DNA of 64,000 bases from Sycobia sp. Sy_11 (Eukaryota > Arthropoda > Insecta > Hymenoptera > Epichrysomallidae): NCBI GenBank assembly GCA_018907035.1, contig JACCIC010000021.1, forward strand, positions 4,427,501 to 4,491,500. The letters are read 5' to 3'. A model generated the notes under the pieces. The model ran no database searches and was not told the DNA's origin. It saw nothing but the letters and a program-made list of their open reading frames with translations. This document shows, in pieces, positions 35,504 through 47,779 of this stretch; positions within the stretch are counted from its first letter, which is position 1, and each line of letters begins with the position of its first letter. A program made the position numbers and the translations under genes.

Positions 35504-36470
35504 GCGTAAGATAATTTTTTCTACGATTTTTCACTTACAAAAACTTTAAACGCGTTTTTCTCAAAACAGCGTTTTCAAGTACCGTGGTCGTGAAAACTAA
35601 AAAACTACTGAACCGATCCTTATGAAATTTTGAACACATATTCTATATGTTTGTATCAACCGTCCTAACTACAATCAACTTAAAATTTTAATTCTAACTA
35701 TATTTTTATTGCAAAAAAAGATGGTAAAAAGCCTTTTTTTTCTTTCGTATTTTAGCCGCCATTTTGTTGATTTTGCACGTACATAAAATATTCTAGTTAT
35801 ATCGGTTTCTGGAGTCATACTAAATATACAACTATTTGGTTTTTTGTTTCAGACCATCCGTCGGCAAGATTTTACGACCACGACAACATTACCTACTTTT
35901 TGAGATGTTGGCTTTGATCATACTTAACATGTATAAAAAATGTATAAAATAAATAAAAAAAATTCTTTTATGTACTTCGAGAGTGTATTTCTTAAGCATT
36001 TAAATCCTACATCCATATCTTCAATAGTATTCTCAGAAAAATTTCACAAAAACAGCGTTTTTTTCGAGGGTCTAAAGTAGAATAAATTATACTGCCTTAA
36101 TTTAACCACAAAAGAGGGAGAGAGTTCATAGGACTTACGAGAGAGAAAAAGCATAAGACATCCTCACAATTTGAAATCATTAGGGAATAGGCTTCGACCG
36201 CAAAGGATGAATCAACCTCCCTAAAGGTAACCTTCCTAAAGGTAACCTCCCCCCAAGTAGAAGGACATAAAGATCAGATCTCCCAACAGGGAAAGACGGT
36301 CAAAATGGTTCACTCTAGGGAGGAGGAGGATAAAACTTGCCGGCAAGGATCGAGTCGCCAGAGGAGTTTCAGATAGCCGTCATAAATGGAAATGATCGGG
36401 ATGTCAGGATAAACTCCAAAGGTGGCTGGAAGTGGAATCGAGAATTTTGCAAGCTATCACGAACGTAAAA
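35504..36470. other. Transposon 3' flank and patchwork repeats
   Basis: AACGCGTTTTTCTCAAAACA and a later AAAAACAGCGTTTTTTTCGA look like untranslated DNA of the Mutator-like relic. A short duplication CCTAAAGGTAACC occurs twice near 36220-36245. No gene recognised. Confidence 0.35.
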
Positions 36471-37130
36471 GGCAACTGTCTACACAGAGAGCCAAACTGC
36501 TTTAAAAGCCCTAGGGCTAAAATTGATTAGATCGAAGTCAGTGAAGAGCTGTCGGGAGGTGCTATCATGGATCCGGAACGACGAAGTCAGACTCTAGCAA
36601 AGCTAGTGATGGATAAAAGCAATGTCGAAGCAGAGTTATACATGGCCATCTATCAATACGATTAAAAAGAGTATATACGAGACGATCAAATCAAAACATA
36701 GTAAACGATGGAAGATAAGAAACGCCTGCCTTACATCCAAGAAGCTATGGCCTGCGATTAATGAAACAAGAACTAGTGACCTTTTAAGGCACAAAAAAGT
36801 AACCATTGTCATGATTAAAGGGATAGTCACGGGACATTGTGGAACAGGCGTCAAACTCAAAAGATGGGGTAATGCGTCTGATGATTCCTGTAGACCATGC
36901 AACACGGAGGAAGAAACCCACTTGGTATGCCGATGCCCAGTCCTAGCAAGCAAAAGGTTCACAATGTTCAGACAAAGCTTCATGAAGGATCTGGAAGATG
37001 CATCAAGTGTGGATATTGGAATATTAGCTAAATTTGCGAGAGACTGTAAATGTTTCTCTGAAAAGAAATAGGTTATGGTTCTACCCTTCAGGAAGTATAG
37101 GGCATCGCAATTTGCCTAAGGCCACCGAAC
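36470..37130 (+). pseudogene. LINE ORF2 C-terminus: RNase H fragment and zinc knuckle
   Basis: VYTESQTALKALGLKLIRSK (about 36478) matches the RNase H core VYTDSQAALKAL of I/LOA-type LINEs. After stops, a 149-codon frame (36622-37071) carries KRWKIRNACLTSKKLWP, GIVTGHCGTGVKLKRWG and CRPCNTEEETHLVCRCP, the usual C-terminal zinc motif, and ends EKK-stop. The upstream endonuclease and RT are missing. Confidence 0.65.
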
Positions 37131-37682
37131 ACAAGTGCAATGTCCGACTAAGACAGACCACAAGCCCTTACAATCTAACTTAACCTTATATTATATATAC
37201 TAATTACTGACTTTGAAATTATATAGATGTAGTTTTAGGGGGGTGTTAAGCTATAAATGTATGAAAACTCAACATCCCGTTACAATAAGGGCATTATGGA
37301 TGTCAGAACATTAACCGAATTTGGAAAATGTCTGAGGCAGTACCGTAATGACATTACTTGCACTGCCATATTAGTTCTTTCATTTACAAGAGTGTGAATG
37401 AGTTTTGTAATTATTTATAAAATTTTTAGTATCTTTTTGTACATGATACAAGAAAGGTCGCGCAGAGTTCTCTTAATTATATATATATTGCACCTTTGTA
37501 ATAAGATATTTTTAAACACATTCTATTATTAAACTTTATGAACCTACATTAATAGTTTATGGGACTAGATTAAGTTTTTTTTTTTTTTTTAAAATACGTG
37601 TTTGTATAATTTTTTCTTATAAAGTTTTATATCAAAGTTTGAAAAACGGAGTCCGCGAATTTTAAAATTGAAAAGTTACGTA

Positions 37683-38590
37683 GTGAAAATAATTGGCTTC
37701 AGTGGTGTTTTCTTATGCTTAATTTATTAGAAGAACATGAAAATTTATTAGATGTATGTGAAGGATCATTGAGTCGTCCAGTAGAAGTTTCTGTAAATTT
37801 TGAAGGCAAACAAGCAAGATATTTAAGGGCAGATAAAACAGCAAGGAGGATGATCGTTACATCAGTAGAGAAGAAAGCTTTGAATCTAATTTCAAGCGGT
37901 TTCAGTGCAAATGTTATGTCGAAAAAATTCTGCGTTTGATATATGGTCAAATGAGTATTTGTGTATTGTTGAGAAGCAATTTTTTAATTTTGAAATGGGA
38001 GAATAGTGAAGGTCTCATGCACAATTGATCGAAGCTAGAGCAATTGTGGACAAAAATGAAGAATCTCGTCGGAAAAGACATAGAAAAAATTCTAGCAAGA
38101 ATATAAGTTTATAATCAACTTCATAATGCGTAGGATTCCATGGACGATAAGAAACGTACGCTTGAAAATTTGAAAGAAACGCGGATACGCATAAATACAA
38201 AGAAGGAAAATAACCTGAGATTCGAGCAGAATAAAATTATTGAAGAAAATAATCGAAAGCATCGGAATACCTGCTTAAATTGTGACAAGTAAGTCATGAG
38301 AGAAAATACTACGTCGACTGTTACACATACGGTACAAAAAATGGCAATTAAGCAGGAACTGACATAAAAATAAAAGAAAACGACATTTTCAAAGTGGCCG
38401 AGAAGGCCCAATCATGGCAGTGGAAAAATCATTATTCGCAAGATGATCGAGATATGGAGCACTCTGATCAACAGGATTCACCGCGGAAGCTGGCCTAATG
38501 GGAAGCAGCAGTACTGAGGATAACGATTGCTGGCTTATCGATTCGGGAGGGTCAGATTATATGATGTACCATAAAGAATGGTTCTTGTGT
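37683..38590 (+). pseudogene. Ty1/Copia gag-protease relic
   Basis: SENNWLQWCFLMLNLLEEHE, DVCEGSLSRPVE, DKTARRMIVTSVEKKALNLI and VEKQFFNFE match the gag (UBN2-type) of insect Copia elements. After a frame change a half zinc knuckle NTCLNCDK and CWLIDSGGSDYM...YHKEWF follow, the Copia protease motif (WLIDSGAS). Stops and frameshifts are frequent, and integrase and RT are absent after 38590. Confidence 0.7.
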
Positions 38591-38945
38591 TTGTTTTTGT
38601 GAACTGTTTGTCCGTCCATCCGTTGTCCATCCGTTGTCCAGAACGAGAGGCGCCGAGCAGAGTTCCATCGATGTCCAGATGAGCTAGTAGAGTAAGGCCC
38701 GGTTTCATTTGTATTTGTGCGGGAATGTAGCGTTTGCGAACGGGTTATTGCCGGGTGAGGTCGATCGAGCCGAGGACTCTCGGGATTTTGCAGCCGTGTT
38801 AAGCGAGCGAATAGCAGAGTTAACGTCGATGGTCGAGTCGGAACCCCCTTTTGTAAGAAAGAATATCCTATTATAATGCGCGTGAGGAAATGTAAGAGTA
38901 TGTAATTATATTATTTGGATGTATTTGTATTAAAGAAGAATTAGA
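38591..38945 (+). repeat. GC-richer segment, possible LTR of the Copia relic
   Basis: CCATCCGTTGTCC is tandemly duplicated (38617-38640). GGCGCCGAGCAGAG (38650) resembles GCGCCGAGCAGA at 54042. The end (GTATTAAAGAAGAATTAG) could hold a polyadenylation region. LTR ends could not be fixed. Confidence 0.25.
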
Positions 38946-39640
38946 TTCTACATTAAAAGATGCAACTCCTCAGTTTCATAACATTCAACTATTAAACAGT
39001 GGGTTGCAGAATTTAAGAAAGGTTGCACAAGCACTGCTGATGAAGCTCATTTAAAACGCTCTGTTGATGTCATAAAACACAAAAGAATTGAAAATATTTA
39101 CAAAATTGTGGTAGCGGACAGTATATTAAAAGTATGTGAAATAACTAAGATTAGCAAGATACCAAAAAAAACGAGTACGTAATATTTTACATGAAAATTT
39201 GATTATGGAGTAGCTCTGTGCTCAGTGGGTGCCGCCTTTGCTAATACTCGATCAAAAACTGACTCGGAAAGCTGTTTCTAGCGAAAATTTGGTGTTTTAC
39301 AAACAGAACTCCAGCGATATTTTACGTCGATTTACTACTGTAAATGAAACCTAAATTTGTCAATACACTACTTCCACTAAGACAATCAAAACAATGGTTT
39401 GATCAGATGAACCACGCCTAAAAAAGGTAAAAACAATGTTATCGACGAACAAAGTTCTGACCATTGTTTTTGGGATGGGAAATGAATGAAATTCATTGAT
39501 TATCTGGAAAAGGGTAAAACTATAATATAGATAGTCAGTTGTTGTTTTGGATAAAACTAACGAATTAGGATTCAAATTACTTCTCCATCGACCATATTTA
39601 TCAGAGTTAGCCCCCAGTGACTATCATCGGGACTTGAGAA
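38946..39640 (+). pseudogene. mariner transposase relic 1 (mauritiana-like)
   Basis: Fragments in changing frames: HNIQ and TIKQWVAEFKKGCTSTADEA-like sequence, VRNILHENL, CAQWVPPLL, LDQKLTRKAVSSENLVFY, FTTVNET, FGMGNE and LSELAPSDYH-like sequence. These follow the order of a mariner transposase from the helix-turn-helix to the second catalytic Asp region. There are many stops. The 3' end fades near 39640. Confidence 0.7.
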
Positions 39641-42200
39641 CTCGGATTGTACAAATAGTATAACTTCATTAGAACATCGTTATACACGAAGCATCACCAT
39701 TACTTATGCTACATTATTTGCATCGATATAAATAACTCACTAATGTAGTATTTAGGACATAGGTAATAACACAAACTATAATTTATTTAGAAAAACAAAA
39801 TATATTAAAAGTACAAGTATATTATACACGATATGTCAGCACATCTTACTTAAACCATCGTTCTCAACAGACTGTCCGCTCTTTAACGGCACCGAACCTT
39901 TTTGCTTCTGCACGCATACTTGAACCCCAATAAATCTCATTAAAGGTTTTTCTAACTGACGCCTCTTGCATCGCATCTGCCGACCAAATCACGACTGTGT
40001 TGGGTAGTAATAAAACAATTAAAGCTTTCCGTCCATGAAATCCGTTCGACTCTTTCTCGATTTCTAACTTAAGCTTGACATCAATACTATAATAAATAAA
40101 CGGCGCATATCGATGCTACATTAATAAAATTTTAATTCATTGCATTTTAATTGAAACATTTATTATAATATTCAATTTAATTTTGAGACCACATTTTTTA
40201 CAAATCTTGTAAAGTATAAGAATAACATTATTAATCCTTCAATTATTAGTAAAAAAATAATATATGCTATAAATCTTGTAAAATAAAAAATTCTAATAAT
40301 TATGAAGCTTAGAAGAATCATAAAATGAAGGAAAAAAAGATGTAAAAATTTCCTATTTATGGGTATAAGTCAAATAAATAAAATATTTATTGAAAATAAA
40401 ATTAATAATAAAATCTTTTTTTCATATTAAAAATAGTTTACTTAAAATATTAGTAGTTTTAAAATTTGCAAAAAGTTAGCTATAGCATTCAGTAATTATT
40501 TCTCTGTTAACAAAATTTTTCTCAGTTATTTAGCTGAAATGTATGTGGTGTATGCGTAATCTAAAATAAGTACTGCATTGATGGCTCATAATAGTATACT
40601 GATTGGCCTCTTTTGCGTCGGATAAGTGCGAATTTCTGATACGGAGTACTATATAAAATAATTTATTTGTTTCCGTGCATTTAAAAACTATTATGTTTAT
40701 CATATACTACCGAGTACGTAAGTTTGAGGGAATGGGAAAAAGTGAACAGGATTCGAAATAAAAAGACGATAATGTCGCGTTATATAAAAAGAAAAACTGC
40801 TTAATTTGGTGTATCCCTTCAGATTACAGGGAAAAGCATAATGAAGCTTTGAAGATTTGTTTATTTTAAACTTTAAACCAATTATTTACAATGTGAAAAA
40901 TAATAAAGATAAAGAAAATTATAAGCAGGGCATATCAAATACAAGAAAATAACACGCACGCACTTAGTAGTCTAGTACTTACAACATTTCACACAATAAA
41001 TAGAGTATACTCGGATCTCTGTGCCGACAGTAATTGAACTTGCTGTTGTGTTCCAGACAAGATTCTTACAGCAAGCGGGATGCCAGGTTAACGCGACACA
41101 GTACTCCGACGTCAGTACTCACAAGGAATTGTGCGCATCAGCACAATTCCTTGTGAGGCTCAACGTAAACAGCGCTCCTGCCTGTCTGGTTCACTGTAAC
41201 CTGTGCAAATTAGCACGTACCCGTTTGCGCACGCGAAATTTTGAACTAGCGCAACCTATAGAGAATATTTGTTTTACATGGTCTTACAATGAAAACTGAA
41301 ACACGCGCCGAAGGAAAAACGGATGTTCACTCTCTGAGTGTTCTGTTACCATTATTTTTCAAATCTCCCCAAAAAAGTCTGAACCGATCTGTCTTTGATA
41401 AGGTCAATCTGTACCCTTCCCAAGACGGGTCACTCGTATCGAGCTCAGCAATGAGGGCTGCCCGCCCTAACATTTGGATTATTCGCTCATTAATGCGAAG
41501 GTAGTAAAATAATATAAATGCTAATTGTCGTCTTTTTATACTTCTTCCTGAAATGCAGCTGTCGTTTATTATTAGCTATTCACTACATTTTTTGAATAAA
41601 TAAAATATCCTTGATTTCTCTTGCGAACGTACAGTACGCGAACAAATATAGAAAAAATTATAAAAATTAATTTTTCCTAATTTTAATTATTTTCTTCGAA
41701 CGGTTACCTTCTTATAAATATGATCGTGGTGTGATTATAAAATTTTCCATGCGCTCTTTTGACGTTGTTTATACCAATCGACAAAAGTCAAGCGCGCACA
41801 GTTACATACTGTTAGAATCACAAATTCAAACAAGTATTTATCCTCATACTTGAACCTTGTGTTTAATGTAGTACTACTATCTTTCTTAACATAATATTAT
41901 TTTAAAATAAATCATTTTACAAATAAATAAATAAAAGAATGTCGGTGGATGAAGATAAATTATTTTGAAAGTTCTTTGATGCATTTTGAAAAGCAAATCC
42001 GCATGTATCGGATCAGTTATATCAACAAAAAGTAATTACAGAGTGAAACCAATTTTAAGTAAAATATTTAAAAAATCGAGATGAATTTGTAAAAACTATT
42101 AATTTTAGAATTAACAATATCAACGAACAATTATTAAAAAGAAAATCAAGTATGTTATTGTATTTTTCTAAAAATATACGACTTTCGATCGTATATAAAT
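39641..42200. other. AT-rich non-coding stretch
   Basis: No gene recognised. The frames at 41021-41299 and 41289-41504 match no family I know and straddle the hairpin at 41118-41157. Confidence 0.35.
41118..41157. repeat. Perfect 17-bp inverted repeat with 6-base loop
   Basis: CTCACAAGGAATTGTGC (41118-41134), loop GCATCA, and the exact reverse complement at 41141-41157. As RNA it would be a very stable hairpin. Confidence 0.85.
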
Positions 42201-42204
42201 ATAT

Positions 42205-42960
42205 CACCAGAAGTGATGACAAGGAATTCCAAAATAAATATAAAATACGTTTACAAAAAACAGTTACATACACGTTTAACTAAATTGGTTATAAAAAATC
42301 TTGAAGCGTTATTTATTTGCAACTTATACCAAGATGCTCTTTATCACTTGAAAATAAAAGGCACATTAGAAAAATGTACTTGTGAAATTGTGCAGGACTT
42401 AAAACGATCTACATAAGTCGTTTTGCCAGTCATTTTTGTAATGCATATATACGCTATGCTGAATCTTTGACGTCACTTTTGGGGCCAAAATAGGTAAGTT
42501 TTATTTTGCAAGATGATAAAGCTCACGTCCCAATAGATATGACTGCAGTTGTTCTTGACTAAATGGAAATTTTAAATAATCACCTGTTCTGAAATTTCAA
42601 TAAATAATTTATTATTTAATTACAACTTACCTAATAGAAAGCCAATGGAAAAGAGCGCCCATGTAGGCACTCTTTATAGTTACGAGTGTACCGGGTCGGA
42701 CAATCACATGGAAAGAAGAATGGCACCACTCAATAAACAACTTTTAGGTTTTATTTTTCGGCATGACGTATATGGTATGCACTGGTATGCATTCAGATTT
42801 AAAGGGGCAAACTATTGACTCTGAATTAGAATATAAAAACTTTGAAAGTGCTGGGAAAGCATTCCTTATCTCTTCATAGCTGAAGTTTGAAACGAATTAA
42901 TAATCGATGGCTATCCAGTAATAGCTGAATATAAAAAGTCGATAAATATTGACAATACGT
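42205..42960 (+). pseudogene. Unclassified insect transposon protein relic (DDKARVPIG-type)
   Basis: Decayed frames give NAYIRYAESLTSLLGPK, LQDDKAHVPIDMTA and, after about 190 bp of non-matching sequence, ERRMAPLNKQLLGF and LIIDGYPVIAEYKK. These short blocks recur in order in an abundant family of uncharacterised insect transposon proteins. I recall the family but cannot name its superfamily. Stops and insertions make this copy dead. Confidence 0.4.
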
Positions 42961-43860
42961 TATTATATTGACTATATTATATTAATTTTATACGAAATTT
43001 TGAACAAAATAAAGGTGGATTTCTTTAATAAAAATATATTTATTATTTATAAATTTTGATAAATCTAATTTATGATTTTGCTTATCTAAAAATCTAAAAT
43101 CTTACGTAATAAGAGGGCAGAGGTTATTTGTTTATTATAGTTTTTTTACTGAGGGGGGGGGCGAAAAAATCATACATATACTTAATAAATAATTGAAAAT
43201 TTTTACTTCATATATTTTTTTATAACAATTTGAATTTCTTTAAATTTAAAACATTAATAAGATAATAATTCTAAATGATGTAGGCTTCATATTCATAATT
43301 CAATTTCATTATATCAAAATATAAAATATTATTTCATTATTTATCTCTTCTTGAATATTAATTAATTTTAATGTGAATGAAATATTATTATCATATTGAC
43401 ATTTATACATTTTTTATAAGTATTTTAATTTTAAGAAAAGAAATACATAGTTAATAAAAGTAAATAATTTGTGAAATACTTATAAAAATAAAAATATAAT
43501 TATTTAAATTATTTTCTTAAAACATATACAGTAATTTTTTGATATTCTTCAATTAAAATGGTATTTTTATGTGTTTTCTTCTTTTTCATTTATTTAAGCT
43601 TATCTAGTTACCATTTAGGCCTATAAAGCTATATTTTTATATGTCACTTATAGTAAATTTAAAATAATTTAATTAATATCTTCGTGATTCAATTAAAAAG
43701 CTATATGGATGTCTTTTATTTCATGTACGAAAAATGTTACATAAATATTTCTAAACTTCTGTAAATAAGTTATATATACAGAATTTACATTTTCTTCTTT
43801 TTAATAAATTGTTATATTTACATAAAATTATATTTATTATTTCAATTTTGTAAATTGCAT
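42961..43860. other. AT-rich intergenic stretch before C12orf4
   Basis: Very AT-rich, with a poly-G run near 43154. No exon recognised. Confidence 0.5.
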
Positions 43861-43866
43861 TTTATT
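43861..43866 (-). terminator. Candidate polyadenylation signal of C12orf4/FERRY3
   Basis: AATAAA on the minus strand, about 60 bases past the stop codon at 43927. Confidence 0.5.
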
Positions 43867-43926
43867 ATTTAAATAACAAATTGTTTTAAGTTAAAAAATT
43901 AACATTACTTTTGTTCTTTTTTAATA

Positions 43927-46208
43927 TCACTTTTTAGGGGTTTGTGGTGTACTTGTAGCTTTGAAAACTAATGGATTTGAGACTCTAAATATACTTGGTA
44001 GCATTGTAGCTAAAGTACCAAAAACATCCTCAGACATACCCTAAAATAGATTTTGTCAGTTTTACAAATAATTTTTATATATTAATGTAAAGATCATTGC
44101 TTACCTTTGGAACTAAAAATTGTAAATTCTTTAGTTCAGCTCCTCCCCACGAAGCCATCTCTATCATAAAACCTTTTACACACTTAAATACAAGCTCTGC
44201 TCGTTTTGTACACCATGCTACTGTCATATCCTACAATAATTATTAACATAAGGATTAAATAATAAATTAATTAAAATATATAGTTTTTTACCTCACTCAT
44301 TTCATGTACTAAAAGAACAGGTATTGTTAAAGTAGTAACATCATTGCAGCATGCTGTTTTTAGAATATTTCTTAATCCTAAAATAGCTGGATGTCTTGAG
44401 TTTATATCACCTAAAATGTTAATTTAAATATTTTGATAAAGAATGCAACGAAATTAAATAATTAAATTATTTATGTGCAAATATAAAATCAATATTTTAC
44501 CTGATCTTAAAGAATCATTTACAACCATGTGAAAAACTACATGAACTTGAGCCAAATTTGAATGTCTCGTAATAAATACATCTCCTGTTTGTAAAGTTTT
44601 ACTTGATGTTGATTTTTTTAGTTGCTGTTTAAATATAAAATGAAATTAATGTAAAGAACATCTTATATTTTACAATTAACAAACCTGTAAATCGCTATCT
44701 TCTTTATGATGTGTTTGTCTCCAAGCGACAGCATCTTTTACATCGTCTCGTATTTTTTCAAGTTGATCTTCAATTGATGGAAAGTGAAATTCTGTAGTTA
44801 ACTGAGATATCGAAACAAGTTCTGAAAAGCAATTAAATTAAAAATCTAACTTCATCTTTGAAAATGTTTAATAAAGTAAACAGGAATAGATTTGAAACCT
44901 TTTGTTACACCAGAATAGCTGCCCAAATGATTATCACTTAATAATACCAAACCACATAAATCATTTGAATATAGACCTAGAGCAGTCTGTAATCTTTGTG
45001 GAGTAGGATCTAAACTTCTGCAATAGAAACATAATTTAATAATTACAATGATTATTAGCTTCAAAAAAATAATTTTGCATACTCTGAATCACAATTTTTT
45101 ATTCTACAGAAATCAAGAACATCGCCAGTGAGTATTCTAATATTATGCATTTGCTTCATTTGTGAACCTAGATGAATAGTGAAACTTTCCTCAAGTTGTT
45201 GATAATCAGTTGTACTTTTCTCATCACTATTTACAAAATTATCAAATCCTGGACCAAGTGGTGGCATAGGAACCAAAGGTGATTCTCTGAAGAAATATAT
45301 ATATATATATATATTTATTTTAATCTTTTTTTCCAATCATTTCAAAAATTAAAAGGTAAAATAACAATTTTTTAATAAAAAGTATTTTACACAGGTGTAG
45401 GTAGCATGTTTGTCTGCTGTTCTTCTAATAGTCTCATTATCCAATTTCTATATTGTCTTCTTTGTTCCAATTTTAAGGCATCGACTTTAGATCCCCAATG
45501 ACCTTGTAACAAACTTTGTTCCTCAAAATGACGTCCAGCCATATCATTGATTGACTTTTCAGTTGATCCAGCTTCTAAAGTTTCTACAGCTAAACACATT
45601 TCATCAGTTTGCCTAAAGTTGCAAAATATTTTGAATTACAAATAATTCAATTAAATGAAATTAAATAGTTTAGTTCATAACATATTTGTAAGCATTGTAA
45701 AACATATTTACTTTTGAGTAAGTTTATTATAGTCTTTATCTCTCATTTTAATGACTTCTGTAACATCTTTTCCAAATTTATGTTCAGCCTGTAAAATTGG
45801 TTTTAAGGAAGGTGAGTGCACAAGTCTATGATAAGCTGCTGCAAATAATTCTTCATCTGAAGTTCCAATGGGTTCTGCATATTCTACTGTTTTATCTTTG
45901 TAAATTTTTTCCCATTTCTTAATTATTTCTTCTACATCTAGATCTCCTTGCTTAGCAGCATTAATAAACTTGTCTGATTTTTGGTCATGAAATTTTGACG
46001 TCCAATGTTTTATATTACATTCCAAAGAATTCAATAAATCAGCTTCAACATAACACGGTAGTTTAAAAGAAGACATTATTCGATACATTAATTCTTTTAT
46101 TGATCCTTGAAAAGGAATTTTCAAAGGAACTTCTAATATATACTCTTGATTTGATGTGCATGTTGGAAACTTAAATATAAATATTTCTTCACTATATTCT
46201 TCTTCCAT
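43927..46208 (-). CDS. FERRY3: C12orf4 homologue, FERRY endosomal complex subunit 3
   Basis: The human orthologue is a subunit of the FERRY complex, a Rab5 effector that links mRNAs and ribosomes to early endosomes. Nine exons join in frame: 46208-45712, 45612-45391, 45286-45083, 45017-44899, 44821-44685, 44624-44501, 44410-44292, 44230-44105 and 44040-43927. They give 553 codons plus stop, against 552 residues in human. Matching blocks in order: LYH-like [128 protein letters not shown] and [12 protein letters not shown]. No catalytic domain or membrane segment is visible. Exon 4 must use the donor at 44898 for frame. The gene looks intact and is divergent from SAE1. Confidence 0.93.
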
Positions 46209-47303
46209 ATTAATATTTATTTGTTCTTATAATAATCATTAATATATGATTTACTCAAGTTAGAAAGTAAATAGTTTATAATTGTCATGGTTTTGAATAC
46301 TAATTTATACCATTACATTATTTATACAACCTTTTTAATTCAACAAAAAGGAAGTTTCAAAAATTCTCTTACAGTAATTAGATAATTCTAATTTTATAAA
46401 TATTATCAATAATATTTACTACTGTACTATATTGAAGTAAATATGACATAAAAAAAATTTTAAACAAAATATCTTCTTACAATAAAAAAAGAGTCAAATG
46501 TATGAAATATCAATTGTAATAAAAATACAAAATATCAGTAATAAAATTTTAAATAGTGTAAAAGATAGGAAAAATAAATGATAATAATAAAGAAAATTGT
46601 TCTACTCTGCACTAAACTAAAGCATTGTTATATTTGAATTCACATTTGCTAGGTTAGTTTCTTTTAAAATATATTATTTATTTGTGTACGTTTATTTTAT
46701 TAATAAATTTAATGTTATAGTTTATATTTTTATTATACATAAAGTATTATTTTTATATAATTATAAAGAAACATTTTTACAAAGATACGCCCCCAGCTTT
46801 CGAACATATTATAACCCCCCAACAAGAATAAATTGTATAGTTACGAATATACGAACTGAACTTGATGAGTTTAAAAACGATGTAACCTGATGTAAGTAAG
46901 CAAAGTAGAACTGGTAAGGATTTCAAATAGTTCAAAGTTCAGGCTTGATTTCGACCTGACATCGTTTATGGGCTGTGCATTGAATATAAAATATAAATAA
47001 TTTTATAAATACGACATGCTTTCATTTTGAAATTTCAATAGGTCAAATTTTACATAAGTATCGTAATGTTCTTCTATAAAAGAGAAAGAGAATTTACAAT
47101 AAAAACTAAATATTTTAAACATTAAATTTAATTTTAGATTTGTACTAATAAAATTGTTTTATACATTTGACCTTGATACAATAGGTCTTTAAAGATAACA
47201 AAGTTATAGGCCAAGGTCAACTTTTCGTAAAAAAGTCCTAGTATTTATGAAATTCTTATATAAATTTAGTAAATATGTCACATATTACAATTGTTATTGC
47301 TAG

Positions 47304-47361
<58 letters not shown>

Positions 47362-47779
47362 TATTGTTCCTTTGGGATTTGAATTTCTCTCTACAGTTCT
47401 TACATTTACCATTCATTGCAAATTACAGCATATTTAAAGTCTGCTCTGTCAGGTTCTATTAACATTATCAGACATTATATTTCAATAAGTATATGATGCA
47501 TTTGAAATATTCCCGCTCGATAGTTCGATCTGATTCGATACCAATCGATACAAGGTCGCTATCAGAAGATACCATAAACGCATTTTACTGTTTCAACGAC
47601 ATCTTCAATTCAGTCCGTGGTTCAGTAATCAGCACTCAGCACAAGCACTTCAGCAGTCTCAAACTAGCTCAAGCTCAAACTCGAATCGATTCGTAAGATC
47701 ATAAGTGAAGTAAAGTTTATTTAAAAATAAGTTTGCAAAAAAGTATCACTAACTCTTTTACATATTCAGATATCATAAA
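46209..47779. promoter_or_regulatory. Shared intergenic region between FERRY3 and SAE1
   Basis: 1571 bp between two divergent start codons, AT-rich, with a (TA)n tract at 47306-47357. It must hold both promoters and 5' untranslated regions. No TATA or initiator could be assigned. The 67-codon frame at 47493-47696 probably lies in SAE1 leader sequence. Confidence 0.5.
47306..47357. repeat. (TA)n microsatellite in the shared promoter region
   Basis: About 26 TA repeats, one of only two long TA tracts in the right half of the window. Confidence 0.9.

Noticed and set aside
47493..47696. 67-codon frame upstream of SAE1 as a separate small gene
   Set aside because: It lies in the probable SAE1 leader and shows no domain; it could at most be an upstream open frame.
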